Of a stretch of DNA of 11,265 nt, positions 1-7,568 are shown piece after piece. Numbering within the stretch: position 1 is the first letter of the stretch; the number at the start of each line of letters is the position of its first letter. The stretch comes from Lachnospiraceae bacterium. GTDB taxonomy: Bacteria; Bacillota; Clostridia; Lachnospirales; Lachnospiraceae. The position numbers and the translations under genes were made by a program. A model generated the notes under the pieces. The model had not been told where the DNA came from, searched no databases, and saw only the letters and a program-made list of their open reading frames with translations. The stretch is from assembly GCA_003535955.1 (NCBI GenBank), contig DPZM01000011.1, positions 1 to 11,265 of the forward strand, read 5' to 3'.

Positions 1-70
1 ACATATACTCTTCAAGTTCGAGCAGGTTATTCTTGGGATTCATCCTTACAACCCTGTTTTCTGTTTTCAT
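1..70 (-). CDS. 5' end of an unidentified gene, cut by the window edge
   Basis: An ATG at 70..68 opens a minus-strand frame that stays open to the window edge (23 codons, beginning MKTENRVVRMNPKNNLLEL). The start is supported by a strong Shine-Dalgarno AAGGAG (78-83) seven bases upstream and by a promoter at 130-157. The visible peptide is polar and charged, with no signal peptide or membrane segment. I do not recognise the family from so short a piece. It follows the second LRR gene in the same direction with no clear terminator between them, so read-through from the surface-protein operon is possible, although it appears to have its own promoter. Confidence 0.6.
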   Translation of the reverse strand, partial: MKTENRVVRMNPKNNLLELEEYM

Positions 71-129
71 TGCTGCACTCCTTACTTAATACTATATTCG
101 AAGCAGGCTTTAAGCACTGCACCTTTAAC

Positions 130-157
130 ATTATAACTGTAAATATTCAATTTGCAA
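130..157 (-). promoter_or_regulatory. Predicted sigma-A promoter for the gene starting at 70
   Basis: On the minus strand TTGCAA (157-152) is followed after 16 bases by a perfect TATAAT (135-130). Transcription would begin near 123, giving a leader of about 50 nt before the ATG at 70. The -35 box overlaps the last codons of the second LRR gene and the stop codon lies in the spacer. The -10 is ideal but the -35 matches only 4 of 6 consensus positions. Confidence 0.5.
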
Positions 158-2873
158 GAGTACGGCGCCTGCCCTTATAGAAGGCAAGTACGGCCGCCAC
201 GGCAAGCAGTCCAAAGCCTATGTACCATTTGAGGGCGATGGTCCCGACATCCCTGTTAAGTGTTCTTACGACAAGGCTCTGTGAATTCCCGGCAAGAGCC
301 TCCTCGTTCTCGACCGAGAGCACATGCGTCTCTTCCTGCATGGTGTAGAATACAAATACCGAGAAATGCCCGGCTATAAACCTTATCTTGTCATTACCGC
401 CATGATTGACGATCTCGCTTGATATTTCCTTTAGCTCACCGTTATCATCTATTGCTCCGACATTTATGGACGAAGCCAGGGTCAGGCTGCCGGGTATAGG
501 CAGCTCCATATCCACATTCTTGCCTGAAAGCCTCGATATCGGTATGCCGGTACTGTCCTCATACAACGATATGTTAAGAGGTACCGCCTCTATCCCGTCA
601 AGGCTCCCATACCGTGATTCCAGTGCCAGGTTGCTGATGTCCTCCTTATCGGACGCATCGCTTATCTTAATATGGTAGCCTCCGTCCACTCCGCTCATGT
701 TGGCTACAGCTCCTTCTTTATCCGGGCTTATTGACGGATCCATGTATACCCTGACGTTTCCTTCTCCCGCATCGGTTATACCCGGGAGTTCATCATCGCT
801 GCCGCTGTCATTCTTAAATTCTTCGCCGTTCTCGGTATAGATCTTACCTTCATACATCTGATCTTTTGACAGCACGCTGAAGTAGGATACCCTGGCTTCA
901 TTCGGGATGAGCGCATCATTAAAACCCTTGAAGGCTCCCGTCCTCAGATCATGTGCCGACAGCCTCGTGGCGGTGTTCTTATATGAAGAAACCGGAATAC
1001 TCTCACCGTCGAACAGTACCGTATTTCCTTTATTGCCGGTATCAAACGCTCCCAGACCTATGCTTTTTACCGAAGCCGGTATGACCACCCCTTTAAGCCC
1101 CGTGTCCTTAAAAGCACGGTCCTCAATGGTTTCCACGGTTTGGGGAAGCTCTATCTTTCCCAGTCCCTTGCAGCCCCTGAAGGCTTCCTCCCCTATGGTT
1201 ATAAGACCTTCAGGAAGTGTCACTCCGGTGATGCCTGTGTTTTCGGCGAAACAGCCCGGGCCTATGGTCTTTACGGAATCCGGAACGGTTATGTCTCCGT
1301 CCGGTCCCCCATAGGCAAGCAGTACCCCGTCACCAACCGTAACAAATCCATCGGGGCCGGCTGACTTTAACTTATCATCAAGCCAGGGGGTACCTGTAAA
1401 GGCTCCCAGTTCAACTGTTTTTACACTGTCAGGCACGGACACGGCCTTAAGGTCCTTACAGTTGTAGAATGCCGCATATCCTATATTCTCAACCCCCTGG
1501 GGGATGGAAATATCTTCAAGTCCGGTCCTTGCAAAAGCAAAATCACCTATTTCTTTAAGCCCCTGCGGAAGGGATGCTCCCGTAAGCGAACCCGCCCTGT
1601 AAAAGGCCCTGTTTCCGATCCTTGTGATCCCTTCGGGAATGGCCATGTTGCCGGACACTCCTTCGGCTCCCGTAAGGGTCGTGCCCACCGTCCTGTAATT
1701 ACCGTCCCTGTATACCTTATCGCTGACAGGAACCGGATCGGGTACCGAATCCTCATATTCCGAAACAGCTGGATCATACCCCTTTACCGGTATGCTTCTG
1801 TCTATCATAAGCATGGCCCTTCCCCCGACGACCTTGCTTGATGCCAGTTCACCCGGAGTTTTACTGTCCGAGTAATCCGGAGTCATTGAGCTCACATAGG
1901 GCATGTTATCTATCTGCTTTTTTTCGACAGCGGATCCCGATACCGTCGCGTCAAATGTATTGGAACTTACCGTATCAATATAGTCCGCAAAAAGCTGCTC
2001 AGGTACGTTCTCCTCCTCTATCTTGCGTTCTGCCTCATCCGCATCATAATAATTGACGGTCACACCATCCGTAAGGTAGAAGGCCTTATCATCGATATAT
2101 CCGAGAGTATCGGGCACAGTCACGTTCTTAAGGCTGTAACAGTCAGCGAATGAATAAGGCATGAGTGACTCTACCCTGTAGGGAAGGTCAACCCTCTCAA
2201 GTCCCGAACAGTTGGCAAATGCATACTCGGGAATTTCCTTAAGCTTCGAAGATAAGGCAATGTCAGTAAGCTGGCCCGAACCCCAGAAGGCGTACTCATC
2301 TATCGCTTCAACGGTTGATGGCATGTTATACGAAGACTTGGTCCTCCCTGCCAGGTATTGGACCACCCTGGTTCCGTCCTTGGAGTAAAGGACACCGTCA
2401 ACGCAGATGAAGGAGGGATTGTTTGTCGCAACCGTTACGGTCGACAGCTTGGGGCAGCCCGCAAGCGCACCCGAGCCTATCTCCTCGCACCTTGACGGTA
2501 TGTTTATATACTTAAGCTGCTCACAACCCGAAAAAGCGCTGGAACCTATAGTCCTAACGCTTTCCGGTAAAACAGCCTGTATAAGGGATGTGCAGTTCTC
2601 AAACGCCGCAAAATCAATGGTCCTTACGGACTCAGGCAGGATCACCTTAACAAGGGATTTATTCCCGGCAAAGGCTTCCTTGCCTATGGTCTGTATGGTA
2701 TTCGGAAGTGTAAGTATATCCTCATGACCGCTGTATTTGATAAGTGTCGATCCCTCGATCTCAAAGTCACCCTTCTGCACGGACGCATAGGGTGATTCCT
2801 TTGGCATACACATTATCATTACCGCAGTGATGCTTAAAAGAACTGCGATCAGTCTTCTAATCTTTTTCCCCAT
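147..2873 (-). CDS. BspA-like leucine-rich-repeat surface protein, membrane-anchored
   Basis: A 908-aa predicted secreted protein. I place the start at the ATG at 2873 because AAGGGGAG (2878-2885) lies four bases upstream and the peptide then opens with a typical signal sequence (MGKKIRR, hydrophobic 8-22). An in-frame ATG at 2960 would overlap the preceding gene and put a polar 29-residue extension before the signal. Two blocks of LRR_5/BspA-type repeats (xxxLPxxVxxIGxxAFxxCxxL) span about residues 50-275 and 400-610. An acidic linker (about 280-395) separates them. A C-terminal domain (about 731-844, ending GHFSVFVFY) matches the one in the 1540-aa neighbour. The tail has KW at 882-883, a hydrophobic helix to about 899 and basic KGRRR. 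At the place where the neighbour has TPKTA, this protein has LNRDV, so no usual sortase motif is visible. BspA-type LRR proteins generally mediate adhesion or host and substrate contact, but the ligand here cannot be told. It is the last gene of the probable sortase operon. Confidence 0.9.
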   Translation of the reverse strand: MGKKIRRLIAVLLSITAVMIMCMPKESPYASVQKGDFEIEGSTLIKYSGHEDILTLPNTIQTIGKEAFAGNKSLVKVILPESVRTIDFAAFENCTSLIQAVLPESVRTIGSSAFSGCEQLKYINIPSRCEEIGSGALAGCPKLSTVTVATNNPSFICVDGVLYSKDGTRVVQYLAGRTKSSYNMPSTVEAIDEYAFWGSGQLTDIALSSKLKEIPEYAFANCSGLERVDLPYRVESLMPYSFADCYSLKNVTVPDTLGYIDDKAFYLTDGVTVNYYDADEAERKIEEENVPEQLFADYIDTVSSNTFDATVSGSAVEKKQIDNMPYVSSMTPDYSDSKTPGELASSKVVGGRAMLMIDRSIPVKGYDPAVSEYEDSVPDPVPVSDKVYRDGNYRTVGTTLTGAEGVSGNMAIPEGITRIGNRAFYRAGSLTGASLPQGLKEIGDFAFARTGLEDISIPQGVENIGYAAFYNCKDLKAVSVPDSVKTVELGAFTGTPWLDDKLKSAGPDGFVTVGDGVLLAYGGPDGDITVPDSVKTIGPGCFAENTGITGVTLPEGLITIGEEAFRGCKGLGKIELPQTVETIEDRAFKDTGLKGVVIPASVKSIGLGAFDTGNKGNTVLFDGESIPVSSYKNTATRLSAHDLRTGAFKGFNDALIPNEARVSYFSVLSKDQMYEGKIYTENGEEFKNDSGSDDELPGITDAGEGNVRVYMDPSISPDKEGAVANMSGVDGGYHIKISDASDKEDISNLALESRYGSLDGIEAVPLNISLYEDSTGIPISRLSGKNVDMELPIPGSLTLASSINVGAIDDNGELKEISSEIVNHGGNDKIRFIAGHFSVFVFYTMQEETHVLSVENEEALAGNSQSLVVRTLNRDVGTIALKWYIGFGLLAVAAVLAFYKGRRRTLAN

Positions 2874-2889
2874 TTTGCTCCCCTTAATC

Positions 2890-2911
2890 CTGCAAAGTAC
2901 CGGTTTCGCAG
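2890..2911 (-). other. Small hairpin between the two LRR genes
   Basis: The 55-nt gap between the LRR genes contains a 7-bp stem (2890-2896 with 2905-2911, one G-U pair) around an 8-nt loop that includes ACCGGT. It ends four bases upstream of the Shine-Dalgarno of the second LRR gene. The inner arm GCAG (2908-2911) could instead pair with CTGC at 2916-2919, giving a competing 4-bp hairpin. There is no T-tract, so it is not an intrinsic terminator. A role in mRNA stability or in tuning translation is conjecture. Confidence 0.3.
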
Positions 2912-2928
2912 GTGGCTGCAATAAATGA

Positions 2929-5900
2929 TCATACAGCTGCAACAGCTTCCTCGGAATCACGCTTCAAAAACATAAAGAGCGCTGCCGCAATAAGTCCCGT
3001 TACAAGGAACCATTTGGGATGTATCGGGTCTGCTGTCTTGGGCGTTGAATCCAGCACGCCGGCTTCCGTAAGGTTGGCAGTGTCCACATAGACCACATAC
3101 GGCGAGAAGTGACTTGCCGTGAAGGTCATGCAGGGAACCGAATTTATTACCGTGAACTTGGGGGCCATCTTCTCAAGGCTCCCGCCCGCAGTGCTTCCTA
3201 TCTTATTATTTCCGCCGTAAATCGCAAGATCGTCCGGTATCGGAAGTGTCACACTCACGGTAACACCGGCCGGAACAGGCGATATCTTGTTTGTTCCGGT
3301 AGAATCATAAAGGCTTATATCTATAGGAAGATACTTTATGTTCTCAAGCGAACCGAATTCTTTGGTAAGGGCTGCGGCTGCGCTGTCATTGGCCTCCTGG
3401 GTCTCGGATATCTTGACAACATAATTATCACTCGACCCGTTAACCCTGGCTGACATCTTACCGGTATCGGTGATACCCTTGGCGGATGATACAACATTTG
3501 TCCTTCCGCCCGTGGTCGCAGTGTTCCTGCCGCCCGCTCCTGCGCTGCTGCCGTTTATAAGTCCGGAAGCTGCTGCAGGCGAAGATGCATACCCGCTTAT
3601 TACAATAGGTACCGTCGACGAGTTAAGGGTCGACGAATTCGAGCTCGATGCTGAAGAACTTGATGATGAAGAACTGGACGAACTCGAGGATGATGAGCTT
3701 GATGAACTAAAGCTGCTTGAAGTAGTTGTACCCCCGCCCCCTCTCTGGGAAGAAGACGTCGTGGTGGTCGTCGATGACGAACTCGTCGTGGTTGTTGTAC
3801 TTGTACTCGAACTGCTGCTTGAAGAATCACTGGATGACGATGTACCCGGATCCGGTGACGAACTCTTATGTTTGAATACCACATCTTCCTTGATATGGTT
3901 TATATCGACTGTCTGTGCTCCGGGCGGATAATATACCTCCCACAGGGCGGGATCGCCCATACCTTCAGGCGGTATTGCTCTTCCGTTCTCCTTTACGTAC
4001 TGGAAGGAATCCGGAGGATCACCTGCAAGCAGGACCGCTCCGTATTCATCAAGGAAGTCAACCCTGAACATATTATCTATGGGTCTGAATTCGATATCAT
4101 CACCCAGGTCCTTATGCTTCTCTACGTATTCCTCAGGCGCATAACCCCTGTAGCCGTAAACGGTGGGAGTTCCGGTCATATCAAAAGCATCATCGCTTAT
4201 GTCCACGTTCTTGCTGGGAATGGTAACCTTGTATGGTTTACACAGGCCGTTGAAGGCATAATCACTTATACTCCTTATTTCATTCGGGAGTATGATATCG
4301 CTCAGGTTCTTGCAGTTATTGAAACAATAGCTGGGGATCCTCTCAACATGAATAGCCGATGACAGGTCCACCTGTGACAGATAAGGACAGTTTTTGAAGG
4401 CGTTGGATGCTATTTTCGTAACCTGCGACAGGGTTGGATCATTGTCGTAATTTATCCTTGGCTCATTGATCTTATTCTGATTGTTCCGAAGCTTGTCATT
4501 GCCGCGCCCGTACAGAACTTCCTCAAGCGTTGTATCCGTACCGTCGTAGCTGTATATTATCCCGTTTTCACACCAGTAGTATTTATCGTTCTTGGTCGCA
4601 CTGTCTTTGGCGTTCTCATTTGTGAAAACCACATTCCACAGGCTGCTGTCCGGAGTTCCGTTTTTCCAGTTATAATTATCGTCATCATAATCAAAGAGGA
4701 AGGGCCTTACCCCCATATCGGTGATGTTTTGGTCGAATATCACCTCTTCAAGGTATCTGTCATCCTTGAATACCCCTTCATCCTTGGGCAGCTTGGTAAC
4801 ATTGAGCTCTATTTTCCTTACATAGCTGCCGTAATAATCCGTAGTGCCCTGGATACCTCGCATATAGTCTTTATCATCGTATTTGGTGTAGCTGTCAGCC
4901 TTGCTCACGCTCGTGTTTATGGCCTCATCCAGGTAGTCTATGCCTTCCGGAACGGTTATCCTTATAAGGTCGTTAAGGATCTCGTCTTCATTAACGGTGA
5001 GCTTCTGTGACTTCTGCTTATTGATGATATCCGCTATCGTATAGGGTTCATTACTGCTGTCATATCCTACCATGGTATTCTGCGTCGGATATGTTATGAG
5101 CTTGGTACCTATTTCTTTCTTGCCGTTATTGTCGGTAGGGTTATATCTGGCTGCCAGGTTCTCGGGATTACCGGATGCATATGTAATGTAGCTGTTCCTG
5201 TCGCTGCTGACCATATTGTCGGTGCCGGCTGTTTCCGGATATATGCCGTACTCCACCATGGTTCCGTCAGCGCTTATGTCCACACTTGCAAGTCCCAGAG
5301 CGAACCTGTAAGGAATGTATGAAGGATCCATCTTACCCTTTATTACGAGCCAGAGGCCATCCTCATTGGTACCGAATATCCTTGTGTCACCTCCGCCCAG
5401 CCTGTTGAGGCCGGCATTCAGAAGGTCCGCGTCGCCAAAGGTTGACATTCTTCCTGTTCTGAAAGCATTTGCTCCTATGGACACAACATTAACGTCAGTC
5501 ACTTCGGATGAATCATACGGTGCATCCCTGAAGTCCACTTCAAGAAGTTCCCCGCATCTTTGGAAACAGCCCGCTCCTATTGTCGTGGGGCCATCCCCTC
5601 CGACCTGTTTGAACTTCACGTACTTAAGGGCCGAACAGCCGTCAAATGCCTGGCTTCCGACATCAACTCCCTTTGTTTCTATGCTGACAGTCTTAAGACC
5701 CGTCCCGTCCATAAAGGCCCTATCACCGATAGAAACAATATTGTTCTTTATGATCAGTTCTTCAAGATTCCTGGTCTTGCTGTTCTGTATAAGGGCATCC
5801 GGACCTATACTGTTGATGGACTCCGAGCCGATAGTCTCGGGTATGGGGAGTGAACTCTCCGGTTCCTCATCCTCTAAGGGTTCTATACTGTCTATGCAAT

Positions 5901-7551
5901 GATCGCTGAAGCTGAACCTGTATTTACCCATGATGAGTTCCATGACATCCTTACCCGTCGCATCGTCATGATACTTATATGTATTCGAATAGTTCTTGGC
6001 ACTCACATGAGCTGCCGACTCACTGTCCTTAGGGTTGGGACCCTCTATAACGAACTCTTTGGAGACCGTCTCCTTGTTGTAATCGGGATGAACCTCCATC
6101 GCGTACGGAAGCGTTGTTTCGGTTATAAACTGCCAGTCATCATAGGGCTCGGCCATATTCTTGAAGAACTTAAGCCTCTTAAGGCCTGTACACTGGTGGA
6201 ACATATACCTGCCGAGCTTTCTGGAGGTTCCCGATCCGTATGTCCCGCTGCCGTAATTCTCGGGCAGTTCAACATCGGTAAGTGTCGTACAGCCTGCAAA
6301 CATACCCTCAAAGTCATATCCCTTGGGATCCGTCTCCGCATTCTGGCTCTCAAGTCCCTCATACATCTTTACTGAAACAGGCCTCGTGAGCGCAAAGGCA
6401 TATGGGCCCACTATCACCTTCTTACCTGACCCGGTATACTTACCGAACAGACCGTTTATGTCGGTCAACTGGGGGCACCCGTAAAAGGCTCCCGCACCTA
6501 TCGTGAGGTCACTGTTGTCCGGAAGGACAAATCCGTTGTCCTCGTTGATGTTGCCGCCGTTAAAAGCACAATTCGCGAAGGCCCCGTCTCCTATGGTCTG
6601 AAGCGGTGAACCTTCGTCAGGGAACTTAACCTTGGTAAGATGGTCGCAGCCCCTGAAGGCCTCACAGCCGATGGTCGAAACCTTATTGTTCATCTCAACC
6701 TTCTTGAGGGCTATACAGCCCTTAAACGCTCCGTCACCGATGCGTTCAAGCTCACTCTGGGATATGTTTATGGTTGTCAGGTGCCTGTTGCCTGCGAAGG
6801 CTTCATCGGCTATCTTCCTTACATTGGCCGAATCATTGCAGGCATAAAATCTTCTGTCCGTGATCTCCCTCTGGATCACGTTATCGGAAACGGTTTCGCT
6901 TTCAAAGAACTGGAACATATAGTACTGCATGGGGATGGTAACGTTCTCTGCCGTTGTTATCGTCCTGTTTATGAGGGTTCTCCTGACCTCAATGGCGGGA
7001 TCCGACGGATCCGGGAAGGTGACTTCTTCTCCGTCCGAACCGACATCCCTGCAGAAGCATACACCATCCCTTAAAACCACATCACCGCTGAAATCAACAT
7101 CATATCCGTAGAATTTCTGCAGTGTACAGTCATTTGCGGGATTCGCGATATTGAAGACAGGGACGGGAGTTCCGTCCAGCCTTCTCATGCCGGACATGTC
7201 TATTTTGAAATATTTCTGTCCGTTGAGTTCCACATACTCCTGACCGTACGGAAAGGCGTAATACGAGGGGTTTGTATCTCCCTTTACACTCGTGCTTCCG
7301 TCATTTATAAGAGTGTAGTGATGTGTTGTTCCGGAGGCATCCGGTTTCTTCCCGAGAACGGCATCCAGCTCCATGACGGTCTCGTCACGGTCAACGTATG
7401 CCTGTGTCCGCTGCTGTGTCGGGATAAGTGATATTATAAGCGCAGAAACAAGGAGTAACGAAGCTATCGTTCTCCTTGCCCTCTTCTTCATTCTGAATTT
7501 TCTTCTTTTAGTGGGTTTTGCAGACCTTAACCTGCCCTGATCCTTAGTCAT
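2929..7551 (-). CDS. Large BspA-like LRR surface protein with Ser/Thr stalk and sortase-type C-terminus
   Basis: A 1540-aa predicted wall-attached protein. The ATG at 7551 has AAGGGGAG (7556-7563) four bases upstream. A long basic N-region and hydrophobic core (about 28-45) form the signal peptide. Residues 55-235 match nothing I recognise. BspA/LRR_5-type repeats lie at about 241-465, 575-700 and 1040-1130. The last block ends in the usual YGYRGYAPEEYVEKH cap. Residues 735-1035 are largely non-LRR. Residues 1161-1229 (FRVDFLDEYGAVL...) resemble a Listeria-Bacteroides/InlB-B-type beta-grasp repeat. Residues 1230-1313 are a Ser/Thr stalk. A C-terminal domain (about 1376-1490, ending HFSPYVVY) is shared with the next gene. 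The end is TPKTA (1503-1507), PKW, a hydrophobic helix (about 1514-1529) and KR plus an acidic tail. This order is that of a cell-wall sorting signal, and TPKTA is close to the (S/P)PxTG motif of Clostridioides difficile sortase B. The class B sortase gene 17 nt upstream is the likely partner. An adhesive role is inferred from the family. Confidence 0.93.
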   Translation of the reverse strand: MTKDQGRLRSAKPTKRRKFRMKKRARRTIASLLLVSALIISLIPTQQRTQAYVDRDETVMELDAVLGKKPDASGTTHHYTLINDGSTSVKGDTNPSYYAFPYGQEYVELNGQKYFKIDMSGMRRLDGTPVPVFNIANPANDCTLQKFYGYDVDFSGDVVLRDGVCFCRDVGSDGEEVTFPDPSDPAIEVRRTLINRTITTAENVTIPMQYYMFQFFESETVSDNVIQREITDRRFYACNDSANVRKIADEAFAGNRHLTTINISQSELERIGDGAFKGCIALKKVEMNNKVSTIGCEAFRGCDHLTKVKFPDEGSPLQTIGDGAFANCAFNGGNINEDNGFVLPDNSDLTIGAGAFYGCPQLTDINGLFGKYTGSGKKVIVGPYAFALTRPVSVKMYEGLESQNAETDPKGYDFEGMFAGCTTLTDVELPENYGSGTYGSGTSRKLGRYMFHQCTGLKRLKFFKNMAEPYDDWQFITETTLPYAMEVHPDYNKETVSKEFVIEGPNPKDSESAAHVSAKNYSNTYKYHDDATGKDVMELIMGKYRFSFSDHCIDSIEPLEDEEPESSLPIPETIGSESINSIGPDALIQNSKTRNLEELIIKNNIVSIGDRAFMDGTGLKTVSIETKGVDVGSQAFDGCSALKYVKFKQVGGDGPTTIGAGCFQRCGELLEVDFRDAPYDSSEVTDVNVVSIGANAFRTGRMSTFGDADLLNAGLNRLGGGDTRIFGTNEDGLWLVIKGKMDPSYIPYRFALGLASVDISADGTMVEYGIYPETAGTDNMVSSDRNSYITYASGNPENLAARYNPTDNNGKKEIGTKLITYPTQNTMVGYDSSNEPYTIADIINKQKSQKLTVNEDEILNDLIRITVPEGIDYLDEAINTSVSKADSYTKYDDKDYMRGIQGTTDYYGSYVRKIELNVTKLPKDEGVFKDDRYLEEVIFDQNITDMGVRPFLFDYDDDNYNWKNGTPDSSLWNVVFTNENAKDSATKNDKYYWCENGIIYSYDGTDTTLEEVLYGRGNDKLRNNQNKINEPRINYDNDPTLSQVTKIASNAFKNCPYLSQVDLSSAIHVERIPSYCFNNCKNLSDIILPNEIRSISDYAFNGLCKPYKVTIPSKNVDISDDAFDMTGTPTVYGYRGYAPEEYVEKHKDLGDDIEFRPIDNMFRVDFLDEYGAVLLAGDPPDSFQYVKENGRAIPPEGMGDPALWEVYYPPGAQTVDINHIKEDVVFKHKSSSPDPGTSSSSDSSSSSSSTSTTTTTSSSSTTTTTSSSQRGGGGTTTSSSFSSSSSSSSSSSSSSSSSSSASSSNSSTLNSSTVPIVISGYASSPAAASGLINGSSAGAGGRNTATTGGRTNVVSSAKGITDTGKMSARVNGSSDNYVVKISETQEANDSAAAALTKEFGSLENIKYLPIDISLYDSTGTNKISPVPAGVTVSVTLPIPDDLAIYGGNNKIGSTAGGSLEKMAPKFTVINSVPCMTFTASHFSPYVVYVDTANLTEAGVLDSTPKTADPIHPKWFLVTGLIAAALFMFLKRDSEEAVAAV
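3031..3045 (-). other. Codons for the putative sortase recognition motif TPKTA
   Basis: These five codons encode Thr1503-Pro-Lys-Thr-Ala1507, followed by a spacer (DPIHPKW), a hydrophobic helix and a KR-containing tail. The architecture is that of a sorting signal. The motif departs from LPxTG at positions 1 and 5 but keeps the Pro and Thr. Cleavage between Thr1506 and Ala1507 is predicted by analogy with other sortase substrates and not demonstrated. Confidence 0.65.
3613..3864 (-). repeat. Ser/Thr low-complexity stalk coding region
   Basis: This stretch encodes residues 1230-1313 of the 1540-aa LRR protein. It is almost entirely Ser and Thr, interrupted by a QRGGGG island, a single Phe1281 and a few Ala and Asn. 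The longest pure run is 19 serines (1282-1300, DNA 3652-3708). Codons are mixed (TCA, TCG, TCC, TCT, AGC and AGT all occur), so the DNA is not a simple triplet repeat. Such tracts in wall proteins usually act as extended, often glycosylated, spacers that carry the binding domains away from the wall. Glycosylation here is inference. Confidence 0.9.
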
Positions 7552-7568
7552 GATTCTCCCCTTGTCAA

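Noticed and set aside
2790..2873. Possible lipoprotein signal in the 908-aa LRR protein (Cys22)
   Set aside because: The residues before the Cys are MIM, which do not fit the usual [LVI][ASTVI][GAS]C lipobox, and a C-terminal membrane helix already provides an anchor.
3470..3931. Plus-strand open frame of 153 codons rich in Asp, Glu and Leu
   Set aside because: It is the complement of the Ser/Thr stalk: serine codons TCN and AGY read backwards give acidic and hydrophobic codons. It has no ribosome site and lies entirely inside the LRR gene.
5315..5902. Plus-strand open frame of 195 codons
   Set aside because: Antisense to LRR repeats, with low-complexity Ser/Pro/Leu composition and no recognisable domain or start signal.
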